A stretch of 64,000 bases of DNA from Trebouxia sp. TZW2008. Lineage: Eukaryota > Chlorophyta > Trebouxiophyceae > Trebouxiales > Trebouxiaceae. The position numbers and the translations under genes were made by a program. Every line of letters begins with the position of its first letter. Position 1 is the first letter of the stretch. The stretch covers positions 248,439 to 312,438 of the forward strand of contig BDIU01000063.1 in NCBI GenBank assembly GCA_002118135.1, in the 5' to 3' direction. Shown here piece by piece: positions 30,901 through 43,242 of this stretch. The notes below the pieces were generated by a model. The model was given only the letters and a program-made list of their open reading frames with translations. It ran no database searches and had not been told where the DNA came from.

Positions 30901-31241
30901 GCAGCCTGAATGTCTCACAGCAGGTCAATTGATGCTTGCAAATGTCAAGTGGGCCAAGCCAGATCGAGACGAGTGCAATGCGCACCTGACCAGAGACGTG
31001 AGCTACGCCAACAAGGTACACCTGTGCATGTCGAGCTCAAAGTTGAGGCAAGTTCATGGGCACAACCTCTAGAAGTTCGAGCATGCCATGCAGGCTGTCA
31101 GAAAACGCCTCTACGTCTCAACGGTGAAGCTCAACTCACTTGTCCACCACTGGGATGCTGCAACACAAGCGATGCTCCTGATCTGGACGCATCGCCACTT
31201 TGCGTAGCTGGCGGAGCTGTTGTAGTCGAGAGGGATGTCAT
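24921..31241 (-). CDS. TraB-family protein (pheromone-shutdown/TraB domain), many exons
   Basis: The ATG at 31241 begins a Ser/Thr/Ala-rich leader, and the first exon ends LQHPSGGQ. The next exons give VYLVGVAHVS, then AAQEVKEVIQAVSPKVVVLE LD (about 30.9 kb), the GTAHVS and ELD signatures of the TraB domain. Further exons give ALSGNVLEYMLSLAYVVGGA, SPAGGEFLAASNAASQ, VGAEVVLADRDQRVTLQRTA (about 29.4-30.1 kb), TIDTQDLLTVRGCGVTMLEK (27.3 kb), DEAMSNVKGLTSMDSNRDAM and HEVIGHERDLILA (26.9 kb), VVGVVGAAHVKGIEARW (25.65 kb, the second histidine motif), and a C-terminal hydrophobic stretch KITAAVSGLVLGPYLVFTTP ending GDSSWTDKP, TGA at 24921-24923. Plant and animal homologues include mitochondrial outer-membrane proteins, and a membrane-anchored organelle protein is likely. 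One exon is multiplied sixfold. Confidence 0.9.
26040..26152. repeat. Minisatellite, about 25-bp unit, in a TraB intron
   Basis: Five units of the form cttgcagctttgcatgtcag (cttgcagatctgcatgtcaa, cttgcagctttgaatgtcag, cttgcagctttgtggttcga, and so on) run in tandem. It lies directly next to the exon array. Confidence 0.8.
26206..26885 (-). repeat. Six-copy tandem exon array inside the TraB gene
   Basis: Units begin at 26206, 26326, 26451, 26574, 26698 and 26821, with spacings of 120, 125, 123, 124 and 123 bp. On the minus strand each carries a core that reads SNRDAMHEVIGHERDLILA with at most two changes (RGAM and GRERD in the second unit by coordinate; HEQ in the third and fourth; SKRD in the fourth). 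The core is 57 bases, with a cag before it and CCAG after it in most units. The unit at 26326 has GTGAGT after the core and those at 26698 and 26821 have GTGCCT; the units at 26451 and 26574 have AGTCTG, without a GT at the same place. The rightmost unit is the 3' end of the full exon (AGDDVMKQIEDEAMSNVKGL ...). Inclusion of one more core adds 19 residues without shifting frame. Confidence 0.88.
28570..28890 (-). repeat. TraB exon and its decayed copy
   Basis: The exon at about 28575-28710 reads GSLQNQEADSADSSASDLTS, then SSDMMLGGSSDQQTGAS. A second version at about 28780-28880 repeats the base sequence through ctagtgacatgatgctgggc but contains a stop (AACACAGCAGGCTAAT region), so it is a broken copy. 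Confidence 0.75.
29820..29940 (-). repeat. Decayed copy of the TraB AGGEFLAASNAAS exon
   Basis: The true exon (about 29978-30060, SPAGGEFLAASNAAS then a GTGACC donor) is repeated about 150 bp downstream as SPAGTGFLTASNAAS, followed by TGGTGACC. The catalytic-domain glycine and glutamate of GGEF are changed, so the copy is unlikely to substitute for the true exon. Confidence 0.8.
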
Positions 31242-31679
31242 GCGCAGAGATCACCCAAGCTTGTCCCACTGCCGCGGAATCAACAGCACGAAGACTTCAG
31301 AGCTACAGGCGCGTCCGAGGCTTGTGGAGCATTAGCTTGCGGTGGCACACAAAAGCAAAGCTCTGTGCTGTGCAGATTGTCCAGTCAGCAGACGTGTGTG
31401 CATGACCTTCTCCTGTGCAGCTGTGCTGCTGCCATGACTGCTGCAGCTGCTGCTCATTCAGCTTCCATCAAGTGAAGTCACAAATTTATACTCCCTATCA
31501 TTTACATGCTGATGAATGAAATTGGTGCATCTTGCCAAGTGCTCCTGCACTGGTTGTGAGCATAATGGCAGTCACAACAACATTTGCATGACATGGCGAG
31601 TGTGGTAGTGCTTGATGATGATGCAGTGCCATCTTAATTCAGACCAAGACAGTGTGTATCACCATCATACAGTACTAGG

Positions 31680-33578
31680 CTACTCATCCCTGACTGGCAG
31701 TCTGTAGCTCAGACTGATGTCATCATCAAAGCCTGCGTCCCGCATTGGATCCTTGTAAACAAACATGAAGTGCACATATCCACTTTCAGCAATGCCACAC
31801 AAAAGCTGGGCAGGCTGTGTCAGCTGGCTGCTCTGCAAGCTCTTTGCAAAATGCTTCTGCTGTATGCATGCTGACAAACTATCTTGGTTGCGCGCAGCCT
31901 CCTTAAGGCGACCATCTGGTGTCGTCTCCCTGCAATTGAATCATGGTGAGCATAGCGGACATGTCCAGAAGGCATGTGGGCATAGCTCCTTTCCAGCAGG
32001 ATGAGGCAGTGCTGTGCTTGAAAAACGCATGACTCTGTTTCACAGCTTAGGAGCTGAACAGAAAGACGAGCACAAGCTTGCATTGCTCAAACTGCCTGAG
32101 GATGCAATATTCAATAAGACTGCTTCCAGCACTTCTGACATGAATTTCTGGACAGCCCAGCTGATGTGTTGCCAACCCACCTGAGAGGATGGGCAGTGCT
32201 TGCTTGACTAGGTGGAGCAACCTGCAGGCCTCGCACCTCAGCTCCCAGCTGTACACTGCTGCCGGAGACCTGCGCGCCAAATATTGAGTTGGTAGCAGAC
32301 ACAGACAGGCAAATGCATGCGGCTGCGCTTCTGATTGCAGCAGCAGTGTGCAGAGCACACAGCGGTCAGCAATATGCTGAGATTTCTCCAATAACAAGAC
32401 TGGTTGCCAAAAGTAATACACATGCTAGCACAGACCGCTAGCGCCTAGCGCTGCCGTCAAGTCATTGTTTGTTGGAAGCAAGGCAGGGGGGGGAGGGGTG
32501 GCTCTCACAGCTTTGGTCAGCCTGCCACACTGTTTCAGGTGGCACCAATTGTGACGTGCATGCAAATTGCCATTTTCTGCATGGTCAATACTACCTGCAG
32601 GTGCAAGTCTCCAGTGCGAGTGATGGTGAGTGTCAGGGTTGATGATATGCCCTTCATCTTCTCTGCTATGGCCTGCGTGTAGCACAACTGATTATGAATG
32701 CCGCCCTGACAGGATTACCTTCAGGGACGCTCCAGAAGCAACAACACCACCTGTAGTCTCATGATCTCCTGCTGCAGATCCAGGTAAAAGATGCACAGCT
32801 GTGTAACTTCTTTGACGCTGTTCAGCTCATCAATTTCTGCAACAGCATGAAATCTGACCAATTTACACTCAGGTTGCCGCTTGGTTAAAACAAGCACATA
32901 CAATGATACAGGCAGATGTTGCAAACAACAGCGTCAACAATCCAATAACAGCATCAGGCATTGGCTACATACGAGAGGCTGTGTAAGGTTTGCTCACAGG
33001 CAGATCCTGTGTGATGTTCAGGTTGTGGCCCTTGCTTGCAAAGGTCAAGTATGGTCTAGACACAGGCTGTTGTGTGGGACCCCCTGCCAAAGTGCGCATG
33101 GCCAATTTGACCTCAAGACTGTCTGCTGCATTGTTGCCTGCCGCTTTGAGGACCCGTAGCAGCAGGGGTACTTCAAAGGCAAAAGCAATAAGATTATGAT
33201 TTTTGCTGATAGTCCTGTAAGTTTCAGGCTCAAATAGGACGCCCTGCATGCTCAAGTCAATTGCTTGCATTTTAGGAGATGCAAGACAAAGTGTGCATGG
33301 TGAATGTATACATACCACGGCCCATCGAGCAGTAATCTGTAAACCATCAGTGTCCTGGCTAGTCTGCACAAGGTGCAGGTCTTCTGGACCCAGCAGTAGC
33401 TGGCAGGTCTTCCCAAACTTTTCAAGAGTGGGCAGCAAGCCTGCGATGCATCAATTCAGCGTCGTGTTCCCCCAGAGCCTACAGCGTTTAAGTCAAAAAG
33501 TTCGGCAGCGGCAGCTCAGTGATCACTTTTCTCTAAAGCCCGCAGTCCTCGGTCAGAAAATGTGCCTTTGAATTTCAT
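31680..33578 (-). CDS. HUS1: HUS1, subunit of the 9-1-1 checkpoint clamp
   Basis: HUS1 forms a PCNA-like ring with RAD9 and RAD1 that loads at damaged DNA in the nucleus. The ATG at 33578 starts MKFKGTFSDRGLRALEK, matching the plant HUS1 start. Next exons read LLPTLEKFGKTCQLLLGPED (about 33.4 kb), GVLFEPETYRTISKNHNLIA and FEVPLLLRVLKAAGNNAADS (about 33.1-33.25 kb, the first-half helix), LTFASKGHNLNITQDLPVSK, then EIDELNSVKEVTQL (32.8 kb), AEKMKGISSTLTLTITRTGD LHLQ (32.65 kb), VQLGAEVRGLQVAPPSQAS (32.25 kb), and the last exon ESGYVHFMFVYKDPMRDAGF, DDDISLSYRLPVRDE, TAG at 31680-31682. Two related beta-rich halves fit the family. The gene is compact for this window and shows no exon copies. Confidence 0.93.
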
Positions 33579-33931
33579 TGCCGCTGAATTGTCTCAATGC
33601 GTCGTGCATCCCTGGCGTGTCGTACTGTGCCCATCATCAAGCCGCGTACAGTGCCTGCTACTCATAAGTACATAACGAGCTTTACTGGATGCCGTATTAC
33701 TATTGGGCAGGACAGTTCTGTCAACCGCGGGTCCGCTAAATCGGCTGTGTATGGCGATATCGATCTGGCAGATGCACCCACAGCAGCTCCCGTTTGCGAT
33801 TGTGCGCAAGGTTCGCGTTCTTGTCATACACATATGCATGGACATTGATGGTGTCCGTGCTGTGCCTGCTGTGCTTGCCACCATGCAAATTGCATTGCAA
33901 CAGCCTTTGTTGTTCGCCGACACAACTCAAC

Positions 33932-36900
33932 CTAGAACCTGTAGGCCGTGTACCGAGCTGTCCTGTACTTGCGCCTGAGGAGAGCTGCATCATACTGTTG
34001 GCGCTTGTCCATGTCAGACAAGGTAGAGTTAGCTTCTGAAATCAATTTGAACACCACACTTGCACAAGCCTTTTGCGCCTCACCACTAGCCTTGTCTGGG
34101 TGATACTTCAAGGCTAGCTGCCTGCAGGTCACATCATTGTGTCAAGTCATACCAAAGGCACTTGCCACAACATTTATGTCTGCATCAGGCACTGGTTCAT
34201 GACTGCAGACCTTCAGCAGGATGCCGCTTGCAGGCAGACACTACCTTGCAATGGAACCTATCCTATTTTTGCTCAATTTGATTTCATACCTGTAGGATGC
34301 TTTGACCTCTGCTGGCAATGCTGTTTGCTGCAATCCCAGAACCTTATAATGACTGACAACCCCATTGGCCTTGGCCTTGCGCTGGACTTCCATCAACTCT
34401 GCACTGACATTTCCTCCGCCTTTCTGAGACAGCAGAAGCAGATCCTGCAAGTGCACATGTCATGTTGATGCTTCATACAGTTACATAGCTTGGCATGTAT
34501 CTGCAACAGCTGTCAAGCTGGAGTGGTCACGCAATCATATCAATAGCAAGTATAGTCATAAAAAGTTGATGCACCTTCATGATGGCTGAATGTATAGGCG
34601 GCATGGAAACAGCATTGCTTCAGACAGGATCGTCACGAGCTTGAAAAGAGGCTTGAGCAGCAGAAAGCGCTTGGGCTACCTGAGCAGCATTTGTGTGGTC
34701 TCCAATGGCCACATACGCATCAGCTCTGCGCTGCAGGACCCTGACATATGATGCATCCAGTGAGGCTGCAGTGAAGCAGTCTGCTATTGCATCTATGTAT
34801 CTGCCCATTGCATGATGCGCTGCTGCTCTGTTGCAGTACAGGACTGCATTGAAGGCCTTGTCATCCACTTTGACATCAATGGCCTTGCTGTAATCATCAG
34901 CTGCCTGTTGATGCCGTTGCTGCTGGAAAGCGGCATTGCCCGCCTGCAAGCAAACAAAATTGCTGTTAACATCACCAGGCGCTGTGGCATTCGCAGCATA
35001 ACATGTCAGGACGTGATGCAAGTGATGTCCTCACTGAGAAGCATTTAGAAATGTCATATGCCAGGGTCAAAAACTGTTGTTGCTTTGTTGTGTTGAGCTA
35101 GCATTGTCATCAAGCTGACATTAGACAAGGTGTATTGAGGCTGTGCAACATGCTTCTTGTGGTCGATTCAGCATGAAAGTCTACATGCATGTATATCCTC
35201 ACTCACCTGCTTGTGTGCATCAGCCCTGATTCTTGCATCAGCCCTTCGGCTCTTCTCTTCAGCCTCACTTTGCTGTTGTCGCAACTGAGCATTCTCCTGT
35301 GCAGCAATCAGACACCGTTTGTGCTGAGTCATGGCATAGCAAGCCAATGTTGAGCATATCCTCAACTCAAGAGAATTCTCAAGAGCATATCCAGGTTGCA
35401 TGAGGGTATTTGTGGGCACCCTGGCAAAGGCGTTCACCCTAACAGTGTTTGCATTCTAGGTCATTATAGCTGCTAGCTCCTACTCATTCCTAATGACACT
35501 ACTGGGCATTACTTCAGGTGGCGCCATACGCGCTTGCAACAGGAAAGCAATCGCAAGACACGTCTTGTATGTGTTGTTAATAGAGTCTGACCTGCTGCAA
35601 GCGCTCAGCCTGAGCAGCCATCGTCTTCAGGTGCAGCGTCTTGGGCGTGTCTGCCTGCACTGCACTTGTGCTAGCTCTTGGGCTTGCCATCTGCTCTTCC
35701 TGGGCGTCACAAGCAGCTGCGTCAGAAGGACCTGCTTGACTGTCACTTCTCTGAGCAGTTTGGGATTGCCCATATAGAGTGCTGAAGCCTTGACTGGCAG
35801 CTGCTGCCTGAGGTGATTCCTGGTATGCAGCAGTGCGAAAAGGATTCCTGGCCTGAGCTGCAGGGGTCTGTTGGGAGAGTTGGGTCCCCACTGAAGCAGA
35901 TGATGGCTCTGCGTGTAAGCTGCTCTGATATGTGGCCTGAGGCCTGCTGCTGCTAGGTGACGCTGAAAAGCCTCTGCTCATCTCTACCTGGAACCTGCAG
36001 CATGATATGGTTTCATCAGCATGCATGAGTTGGCCTGAGACCCCCGTTTGGGCGTGTCATGATTGCCTTGTATTCAGGGGCATGGCCCATGTCTGAAATT
36101 TGAAAGGATGCTAGCCAAGCAGCATTGTGATGAGGCTAAGCATGTACTGATGGACACTGCAAGTGCAAAGCTGCATTGTGCTGAGACAATTTGCATGCAC
36201 GCATGCACAATCATCACCTGAGGTTGCCCATCTCCCTGAGGAGCTCTTCCCGCTCGACCTCCCATTCATGCCTTTGCTGCTTCAGGCCACTAATCTCCGT
36301 CTCAGAGCTGCTACATTGCGACGCGGCATCAGAGTCCTGCCTCATGAAACCGTTGCTAGACCCCAAGCCAGCCCCTTGTGGACCCTGCTGCTGCTGTTGC
36401 TGCTGAAAAGCTGATGCAAAGTTGTCTGTCTGGTCTGAGTCATGTGCATGATAGTCAGACTCATAACCAGCATGCTGAAAGCTGGAGCTTGCAGCCTCTG
36501 CATCGCTTGCTTGTGGGTCAGCTGTGTGAATGAATGACTGTGAGCTGACATTGCTGTCAGTGCTGGCGCTGACGCTGCAGACTGGGCTTGTTTGTGCCAT
36601 GGCTCTCCGTAAGGAGCTCTCAAAGCTGGCGGCATGGCAGACTGCCTCCAGCTCCTCAACACGCATCTGCGCAGAGCACACTTGTCGTCAGCATGATCAA
36701 ACTAAAAGCATAAACACACCGCAGCTCATGTGACGGCATGTCATGCTGCCAGACACAGTACAAACACAAGCAAAGCAGAGACAGCATCAGTGGTTACACT
36801 TTTGACCTTGTCACAGCATGGTTGGAGAGCGTGTGACAAATTCAAGACGTGTGCAAAAGCTTGCAGATGTCTGCTGATACGAGCAAGCAGACCAACCTCT

Positions 36901-38853
36901 TAACAGCATGCTTGGCCTACTTGTAAATGCAGAGCAGGCTGAAGAAGCTAAGTGTACCTGCCATTGCAGCCGCTCCTCTCTGATATTGTCCTGCAGGTGC
37001 CGCAGCTCTTGCTTCTTCTCCACATATGCACTCACCAAGCGTGCGTTCTGCTGAGCCATGTCGCTCAGTGCCTCCCTGGCACTTCGGCGTGCTGCCAGCA
37101 TCTCACGACATATTTCTTGTGCTTGCTGCAGCTCATCTTTGGCACTGACTGCTGCCTCTTTGTGCTGCTTGACCTCATCCATGAGACTGCGCTCCCTGTA
37201 AAAATCAGGGCCTTCAGTTTGCAATGCAACTGTGGTTTGACCAAAAAAAGTCTGGAGCTATGGGATGACAGTGGACCTGTTGGATGTCAGTGGGACCGTT
37301 GGACGCATTGAGCTGTGTAACAGCAAACAGCAGCAGGCTGTCATGCATCAAGTGTTTCATGCTTAAAGTATTTGAGACATGCAGCACAGAGAAGCCGTTT
37401 GACACAATGTTGCCTTTCAGTTTCTTGTCACGGGAACAGCAAAAGTGGCACAGGACATCTACATTGCAGACTCAGATTGAGTTCCATTGTTGTTGCCCTA
37501 CCTTGCAGCTGTTTGCTGCAGCTGATCTGCCAGGGCTGCATTTCTCTGCTGTAGCTGCAAAGCGTTATCAGCAGACTGGCGGTCCTTGATGTCTGCTTTC
37601 ACCTTGTGCAGTTCGGCTGCAATATCCTTGCAATGGTTTCCCACCCGCTGCAAGTCTATGGCTACTTCACCTACGGCATGAAAGAGCCAAATGTATGGAC
37701 AGTGCTGTTTGACAGCAAGTTTAAGTAACTTTTGATACTGAAAGCACTTTAGCGCCAGCGTTTTGTGGTGCTTTTTGACCATTCACAGCTGCAACTGCAA
37801 TGGCGATGCGCACAACAGCTTGGAGAGGCGCGACATTAAGTGACAAGCACACAACCTGTGAGCTGCAGAATGAAGAGGTCAAACAGGCTGGTGTGGTAGC
37901 AATCACGAACCGATATCTGCATTGAACATGCTAGTCATGCTACTGATGAGCAGGAATGTATGCAAGCATGCACAAGAACTCTGGCCTACCATGTCTCGCT
38001 AGCGCATAGCGCAATACTGCTTGCTGAGCATGTGCTGGTGGACTTGCAGAAGGCTGTGCAGTGCTGTTTTTGACAGCGTCTGCGACCAGCGCACGCAATT
38101 TTGCCTGCATCTGATGGGCATCAATGTCTGAAGCACCCTTGGCAGCAAAGGCATCAGCTGCAGCCACATCTGCCAAAACCTGCAGACAATACTGGCGCTT
38201 GCAGGTTGCCATGCATGTGTGTATGCTCACCAAGCTCAAAAGTCAGCAGGAGAGTGCAGAAACAATGTAGAACGATGCATGATCAGCAACGGCTGACAAT
38301 CTCAGACCTGGAAGGATGGCATGCTTGCTGAACCACGACTCTTTGCCAAGGCTGAGCTTGACACAGATGCAGCCTTGGGCTGTTGCTGTGCCAGAGGTGA
38401 AAGTGGCTTTATGCTTTGCTTGACAGCCTGGAATGCAACAAGCTCAATGGATCTGCTTGCTGAGGGGTACAAGGGGTGTAGCTTGTTGATGATCTTTTCA
38501 AATTATAACATGACGTGTTATGAAAGCCAACAGGCTGTGATACACACCTTGACTTCCTTGTTCAGGTCCCTCTGGGCAAATGGTTGCTGCTTAGCTGGGA
38601 ACAAAGCAGAACTGGCAGCATGCAGTGGCTGATACATGTTTTCTGCAGCTTGCTGATGACCAGACACCGGGCTGGCATAGGCGCTCTGACGCATAGCTGA
38701 CAGCCTTGAGGGACCAGCGTCAGTCACTGGCGCTGACTTCCTTCTTTGGATGTTTTGCAGGGATGCTCGGATGTCTGCCAGTCGCTGAACATCCAACTCC
38801 ACAGACCTGCCAGAAGGCTGCTGCTGCTGTTGCATCGTGTCAAGCTGAGGCAT
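33932..38853 (-). CDS. Large co-chaperone: coiled coil, TPR repeats, C-terminal J domain
   Basis: From the ATG at 38853 ([15 protein letters not shown]) exons continue through a low-complexity N-terminus, then coiled-coil exons at about 37.5-37.7 kb ([20 protein letters not shown]) and 37.0-37.2 kb ([20 protein letters not shown]). Ser/Gln-rich exons follow at 36.2-36.7 and 35.6-36.0 kb, and a charged coil at 35.3 kb ([20 protein letters not shown]). At 34.6-35.0 kb lie TPR units ([40 protein letters not shown]). The J domain is split over two exons: [20 protein letters not shown] and [20 protein letters not shown] with the HPD motif that stimulates HSP70. It ends [11 protein letters not shown] at 33932. 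The order resembles the long plant TPR-J proteins (Arabidopsis TPR15/TPR16 type). The N-terminal half could in principle be a separate gene. Confidence 0.82.
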
Positions 38854-39498
38854 GTGTGCACCAACAGGAAACCAGCTATTCAATAGTATCGAACTACGCC
38901 TTTGGCGCGGCAACTACCAGTTCTTGCATCTGAGAAAGACCTGCAACTTCTACATGCCGTCCGCTGACACACAGCAGAACCAGTGGCGGTGTTGGTCTAG
39001 TGATCAAGCTTGGTCAAGCTGCGATAAGGGCTAGTGCTGTGACGGAGGGATTGCTGTAGCTATCTTGACTTTTTCTAGCAATCCATGCGAGACAGTTGTG
39101 GTGAGGGAGTGTGGCGTTTGTAAGCGTTCTCTCATTTGCCGAGTCAAAGCTTCTCCTCTCATCGATTCGAATGTTGGCCATTAGTCATACCCGAAGCTTG
39201 ATATGCACCTGGCTGATCGCGCTAGGCTTGGTGGTGCTAAACGCGTGAGCGTTGAGCTCGGCGACCGCGACCCTCTTTCGCCAAATCATCTGGATGACAG
39301 GCAGCATCAGGGCAGATTACAGCTTGCAGCGTCCAGAGTAAGGGCGAGATTTCCTGCTAGTGCACATGCCACAGTCGCGATCACTATTGTTTGACTGAAC
39401 GTAGCGGACAATGACAAGCAAGACATGTTCACGATGCATCTGTGTGACGCTGGCCGATTGCATGCACGTCGTTCGGCCATTGCAAACGCTGACACCCG
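38854..39498. promoter_or_regulatory. Divergent promoter region between the TPR/J gene and the FAD oxidoreductase gene
   Basis: About 645 bp separate the two start codons, which face apart. No coding signal was found. No TATA box or other motif could be assigned with confidence. Confidence 0.5.
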
Positions 39499-42400
39499 AT
39501 GTTGCTTGGGCTCAGGTGCGCTGTTTGCAAGAGCTTGGCTTCGCTCGGTGACCGGACAAGGATACGCGCACCTTGGAACACAGGCCGATACAGACGTGCG
39601 CGCACTCCAGTGTGCCGTAAGCCAAGGCACCAAACAGTAAGAGCACAGGCTGCTACAGCAGAAGCAGACATAGTTGTGGTTGGTGGTGGTATTATCGGAT
39701 TGAGTGTGGCATTTCAATTGCTGAACCATGCCTCTCGCCCATCAGTAGCCCTGCTAGAAAGGAAAGTGCCATGCTCAGGAGCTACTGGAGCAGGTAAATT
39801 GCACATGCTTTGCCAAGCATTTTTTTCTGCAACATGCTCCACAAACTTTGCCAGAAATGAACCTTGTCATCAGCATTTTGGCAGCTCACATAGCCAACTG
39901 CACTTGTGCAAACCACCAGGAGTGAAATTGGCAGGCATGTAAGCTATTCCAAGGCATGTGCGCACCAATTCTAACAGAAGACACAGGGCCATGGGTACAT
40001 CTGCACTGTGCATGAAAATGGCTGTGCATGTCTTACCCAGGTCACAAACATTACACAATGCGCACATTGCAGGGCAGGGATACATCTGGCTTGCACATCG
40101 TGAGCCCAAGTCTTCTGGGTGGGCAATTGCGCAGCGAAGCAAGCAACTTTGGGAAGACATGCTACATCCCAGTGACTCTGCTTCCAGTAAACAGAAGACT
40201 AGGCTTGGCAGCAAGGCAGACATTGAGTGGCAGGTACTTGCACAGCTGCCAAATTTGGACGCAGTGTCAGGACCCTTCATCAGCAGACAATGAAAGTCAT
40301 GTTCGGCTATGTTGAAGCTATAGCATCATACTCATGCAATGCATTTGCCATGTGATCACAGCAAAACAGCGCTAAAGCTGCAGCGCTAAATCGGTCTGCT
40401 TGCTTGGTGCATGGCAAAAGCAGCTTCTGCCAGTGTGCTGACATTTGCGCTGGCTGACAGCTTTCACACGCTGCTAGGAGAATGGAAGTATGCTGCTGGC
40501 ATCAGATGAGTATGAGGCAAACGAGCTTGAGGACAGAGCAGAAACACTACAGCGCCATGGCATCAGAGCAGCCTATCACACCCAGTCATCTGTCAAGCAG
40601 CTTGAGCCAGCATTACAGCTGCCTGAGGCTGGAGGTGCTCTTCTTGTAGAGTCTGACACGCAACTGGTAAGCGCGTGCTGCCGTCCGTTCTTGTTTCAAT
40701 TGCAACAGGGCTCAGATTTGGGCTCCTGATCATGACACAGTCAGCTGCACCTGTGATGCGTCACAATTGCACCAGATGCTAGTGCGTATGCTGCTGAGAT
40801 GTTCTGTGAGCACTGCTGCTGTGCAGCTTCAGCATGCGCGAACTAAAGAACAAACTGGAATGACGGTGCATGCTCCTTAGCGTCAGGAACACATTTCAAC
40901 CAGGGTGATGAAAAAGTCTGGTTGCAAGGCTTTTGCTGGCAAGCAAGCTATGTAACGGCATTGCCTCCTCAGCAGCAACTGCTGTCTGGAAGTGCATTTG
41001 CAGTACATGACCATAAGCTACAGCATAGACTTGTTGCTGTCTGTAGCTTCTGGCTTGTTTTCACTTGGCTGTGTGCTAGAGTGGCAGGCGTGCAGCCGAG
41101 CTCCTCATGCAAAGGTGCCACGAGACAGCTGGTCCTTCTGGACGCTTTCAAGCCTTCCTACATGAACCGGTTGAGCAGCTGCATCTGTCGCCATCAGACA
41201 ACGCTATCACTGGGGTTTCAACAGCGACAAGAAGGTGTGCACCTTCAATTGCCCATGTATTGCTTGCACTCTCTTGAAAAGAGTAGCCTGCGCGCAGGAT
41301 GCCTGACAGCGATGCATTGCATCAGCTGACACCCTGCTCAGCACGCTTCAAAGCATATACTACTAAGATCAGGATCTGTTCAAAGCAACATGCATGGATT
41401 GCAATTTGTCTTGGGGCAGAGTATGTATGTGTGCAACAATGAGGGACCAGGTGAGCATTATTTGCAGGATGTCTGCTGCAAAATGCACAGCCCTAGCAGC
41501 TGGGGCACAATGAGGCATTCTTGAGTTGTCATGCCAACAGGCACTGTTTGCTACTGATGCGTTGTGGATTCAAGTGAGCACTCCAGGGTGGCTGCTGCAG
41601 AAGGCATGATCCTAGCAGCAGGGGCAGAGATATTCACTCCAGCACCAAACAGTGCCTGTTGACACAGCCCAAGCTGTATATTAAGGAATCAGATACGCAT
41701 TCCAGGGTCTTTTTGCAGGGTGTCTGCTGCACAAGGCGTGGTTTTAGCAGCTGGAGCCTGGTCAGGCCACCTTCTAGGCACTGCCACCGGGGGCAAGCAG
41801 TGGCACGAGGTGTTCAAGCCGCGCAGGGGTCATCTGCTGGAGCTGCAGCTTCCACATGGCATGCCACCCCTGCATCATGGTCTCATGGAGTCAAGCTACA
41901 GACAGGTGGGGCTGTCAACAAAATCAGCTCTTTGATGCAGTCTGCTGAGTACGATCACAATCAGGACTGCAGTCCTGTGTGCTGTGCCTTGACACCCTGC
42001 AGCCAGCCGCCTGAGCAATGGCATTGCATATGTGAAGTCAAATGCATATGTGCTGTGATCAGTATAGGACATGCAACTTGCAAGCAGCAGGCACTGTGCG
42101 CCTGATTTGCGGTAAGGTGTTCACAACACTCTTGATCATCCTCATGAGCAAAGCTACCTACAGAGTGTCACTGCAATTTTCAAAATTGTTTTGGATGCCT
42201 TGCTCTTTCAGATGTGCTGCTCAGCTTGCAGTGATCAGCTATGGCAATGTAGCTCTGGTTGTCGCTTCATGTGCACCAGGCAAATTGGCCCAAGCGTGGC
42301 TTCAGCCGATCTGGCTGTGTGACATATGGAGTGCTATATGCAGATTGCTCCATCCCTTATCTTGCAAGCATGCAGTGTCCAAACACAAACTTAGCCGTCG

Positions 42401-43242
42401 CGCAGCTTGCAGTCTGATCTCAGCATGCACAGACAGTGTCTTGCTACATGGCCAACACTGCCGACAACACACTTGCAGGCACCAGGCGGGCTGGTGATGG
42501 TGCATCAGCCTTGAAGTATTGTCTGTAACATGCCACTGCGCATACTGGCGAGCCTTGCAAACCCGTTGTACATTAATGATTCTGCCCTGTGATGACTGTT
42601 TTGGTCACCAAAAGAGACATGCTTATGACGATGTCACCGATTGTCCTTACTCACAGGTACCGCTGCAGTCAGAACAAAATGATTGGTCTCATTTGTGTGG
42701 TCCTTACAACAAGAGTGTCTTCATACGAAATGTGCTACCAAGGAGAACTCACTGTGTATGGCTTACGCTTGCAGCACCTCCACAAGGCTGGCCCACTGGA
42801 TGACTCAGCACCTGACGTCAGCTTTACAGCCACACCCAGTGCATCAGGAAGCTGCCTCCTAGGCAGCGCCAGAGAATTCAGCGGCTGGGATACACAGCCG
42901 TCACAAAGCATCATGAAAGCCATACTACAAAGAGCTGCGACCTTCTTGCCTGACCTTCACGGCTACAGCATGAGTGCAGCAGATGATGTCAGAGTGGGAC
43001 TGCGGCCGTATGCCCTGGGCGGATTGCCCTTCATAGGGCCAGTGCATGAGATTCCAGGGCTGTTCCTGGCAGCAGGTCATGAGGGTGCAGGTCTCACAAT
43101 GGCACCAGCTACAGCTGAGCTTCTTGTGCAGCATCTCATGCATGAAAGGATAGCACTAGGAGACTTTGCTGACGAGTTTCTGCCCAGCCACAGGATGCAA
43201 GCTGCTTTGGCTGGCCTGACATCGACGATTGGTCACGCTTAA
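39499..43242 (+). CDS. FAD-dependent oxidoreductase of the D-amino-acid oxidase (DAO) family, organelle-targeted
   Basis: The ATG at 39499 opens an Arg/Ala-rich leader of about 55 residues (MLLGLRCAVCKSLASLGDRT onward), likely a plastid presequence. ADIVVVGGGIIGLSVAFQLL follows, the Rossmann G-x-G-x-x-G for FAD, then VALLERKVPCSGATGAG with the acidic residue that binds the ribose. Later exons give EANELEDRAETLQRHGIRAA and LEPALQLPEAGGALLVESDT (about 40.5-40.67 kb), VSAAQGVVLAAGAWSG (41.72 kb, the second flavin-binding segment of the DAO fold), GHLLELQLPHGMPPLHHGLM, and the last exon VRVGLRPYALGGLPFIGPVH, then LFLAAGHEGAGLTMAPATAE, TAA at 43240-43242. The ending R-P ... G-P ... G-H-x-G-x-G-L-T is diagnostic. 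Glycine oxidase-like or D-hydroxyproline dehydrogenase-like activity is possible; the substrate is not determined. Two exons have multiple tandem copies. Confidence 0.88.
41465..41640 (+). repeat. Two upstream shadow copies of the FAD oxidoreductase VVLAAGAWSG exon
   Basis: The true exon start at 41719 reads VSAAQGVVLAAGAWSG. Copies at about 41467 (MSAAKCTALAAGAQ, then TGA) and about 41587 (VAAAEGMILAAGAEI, open) keep the frame of the motif. Spacings are about 120 and 132 bp. Confidence 0.8.

Noticed and set aside
33594..33923. 109-codon minus-strand frame between HUS1 and the TPR/J gene
   Set aside because: No domain, and it overlaps the expected HUS1 promoter and the TPR/J 3' end. Plus-strand frames here are equally long.
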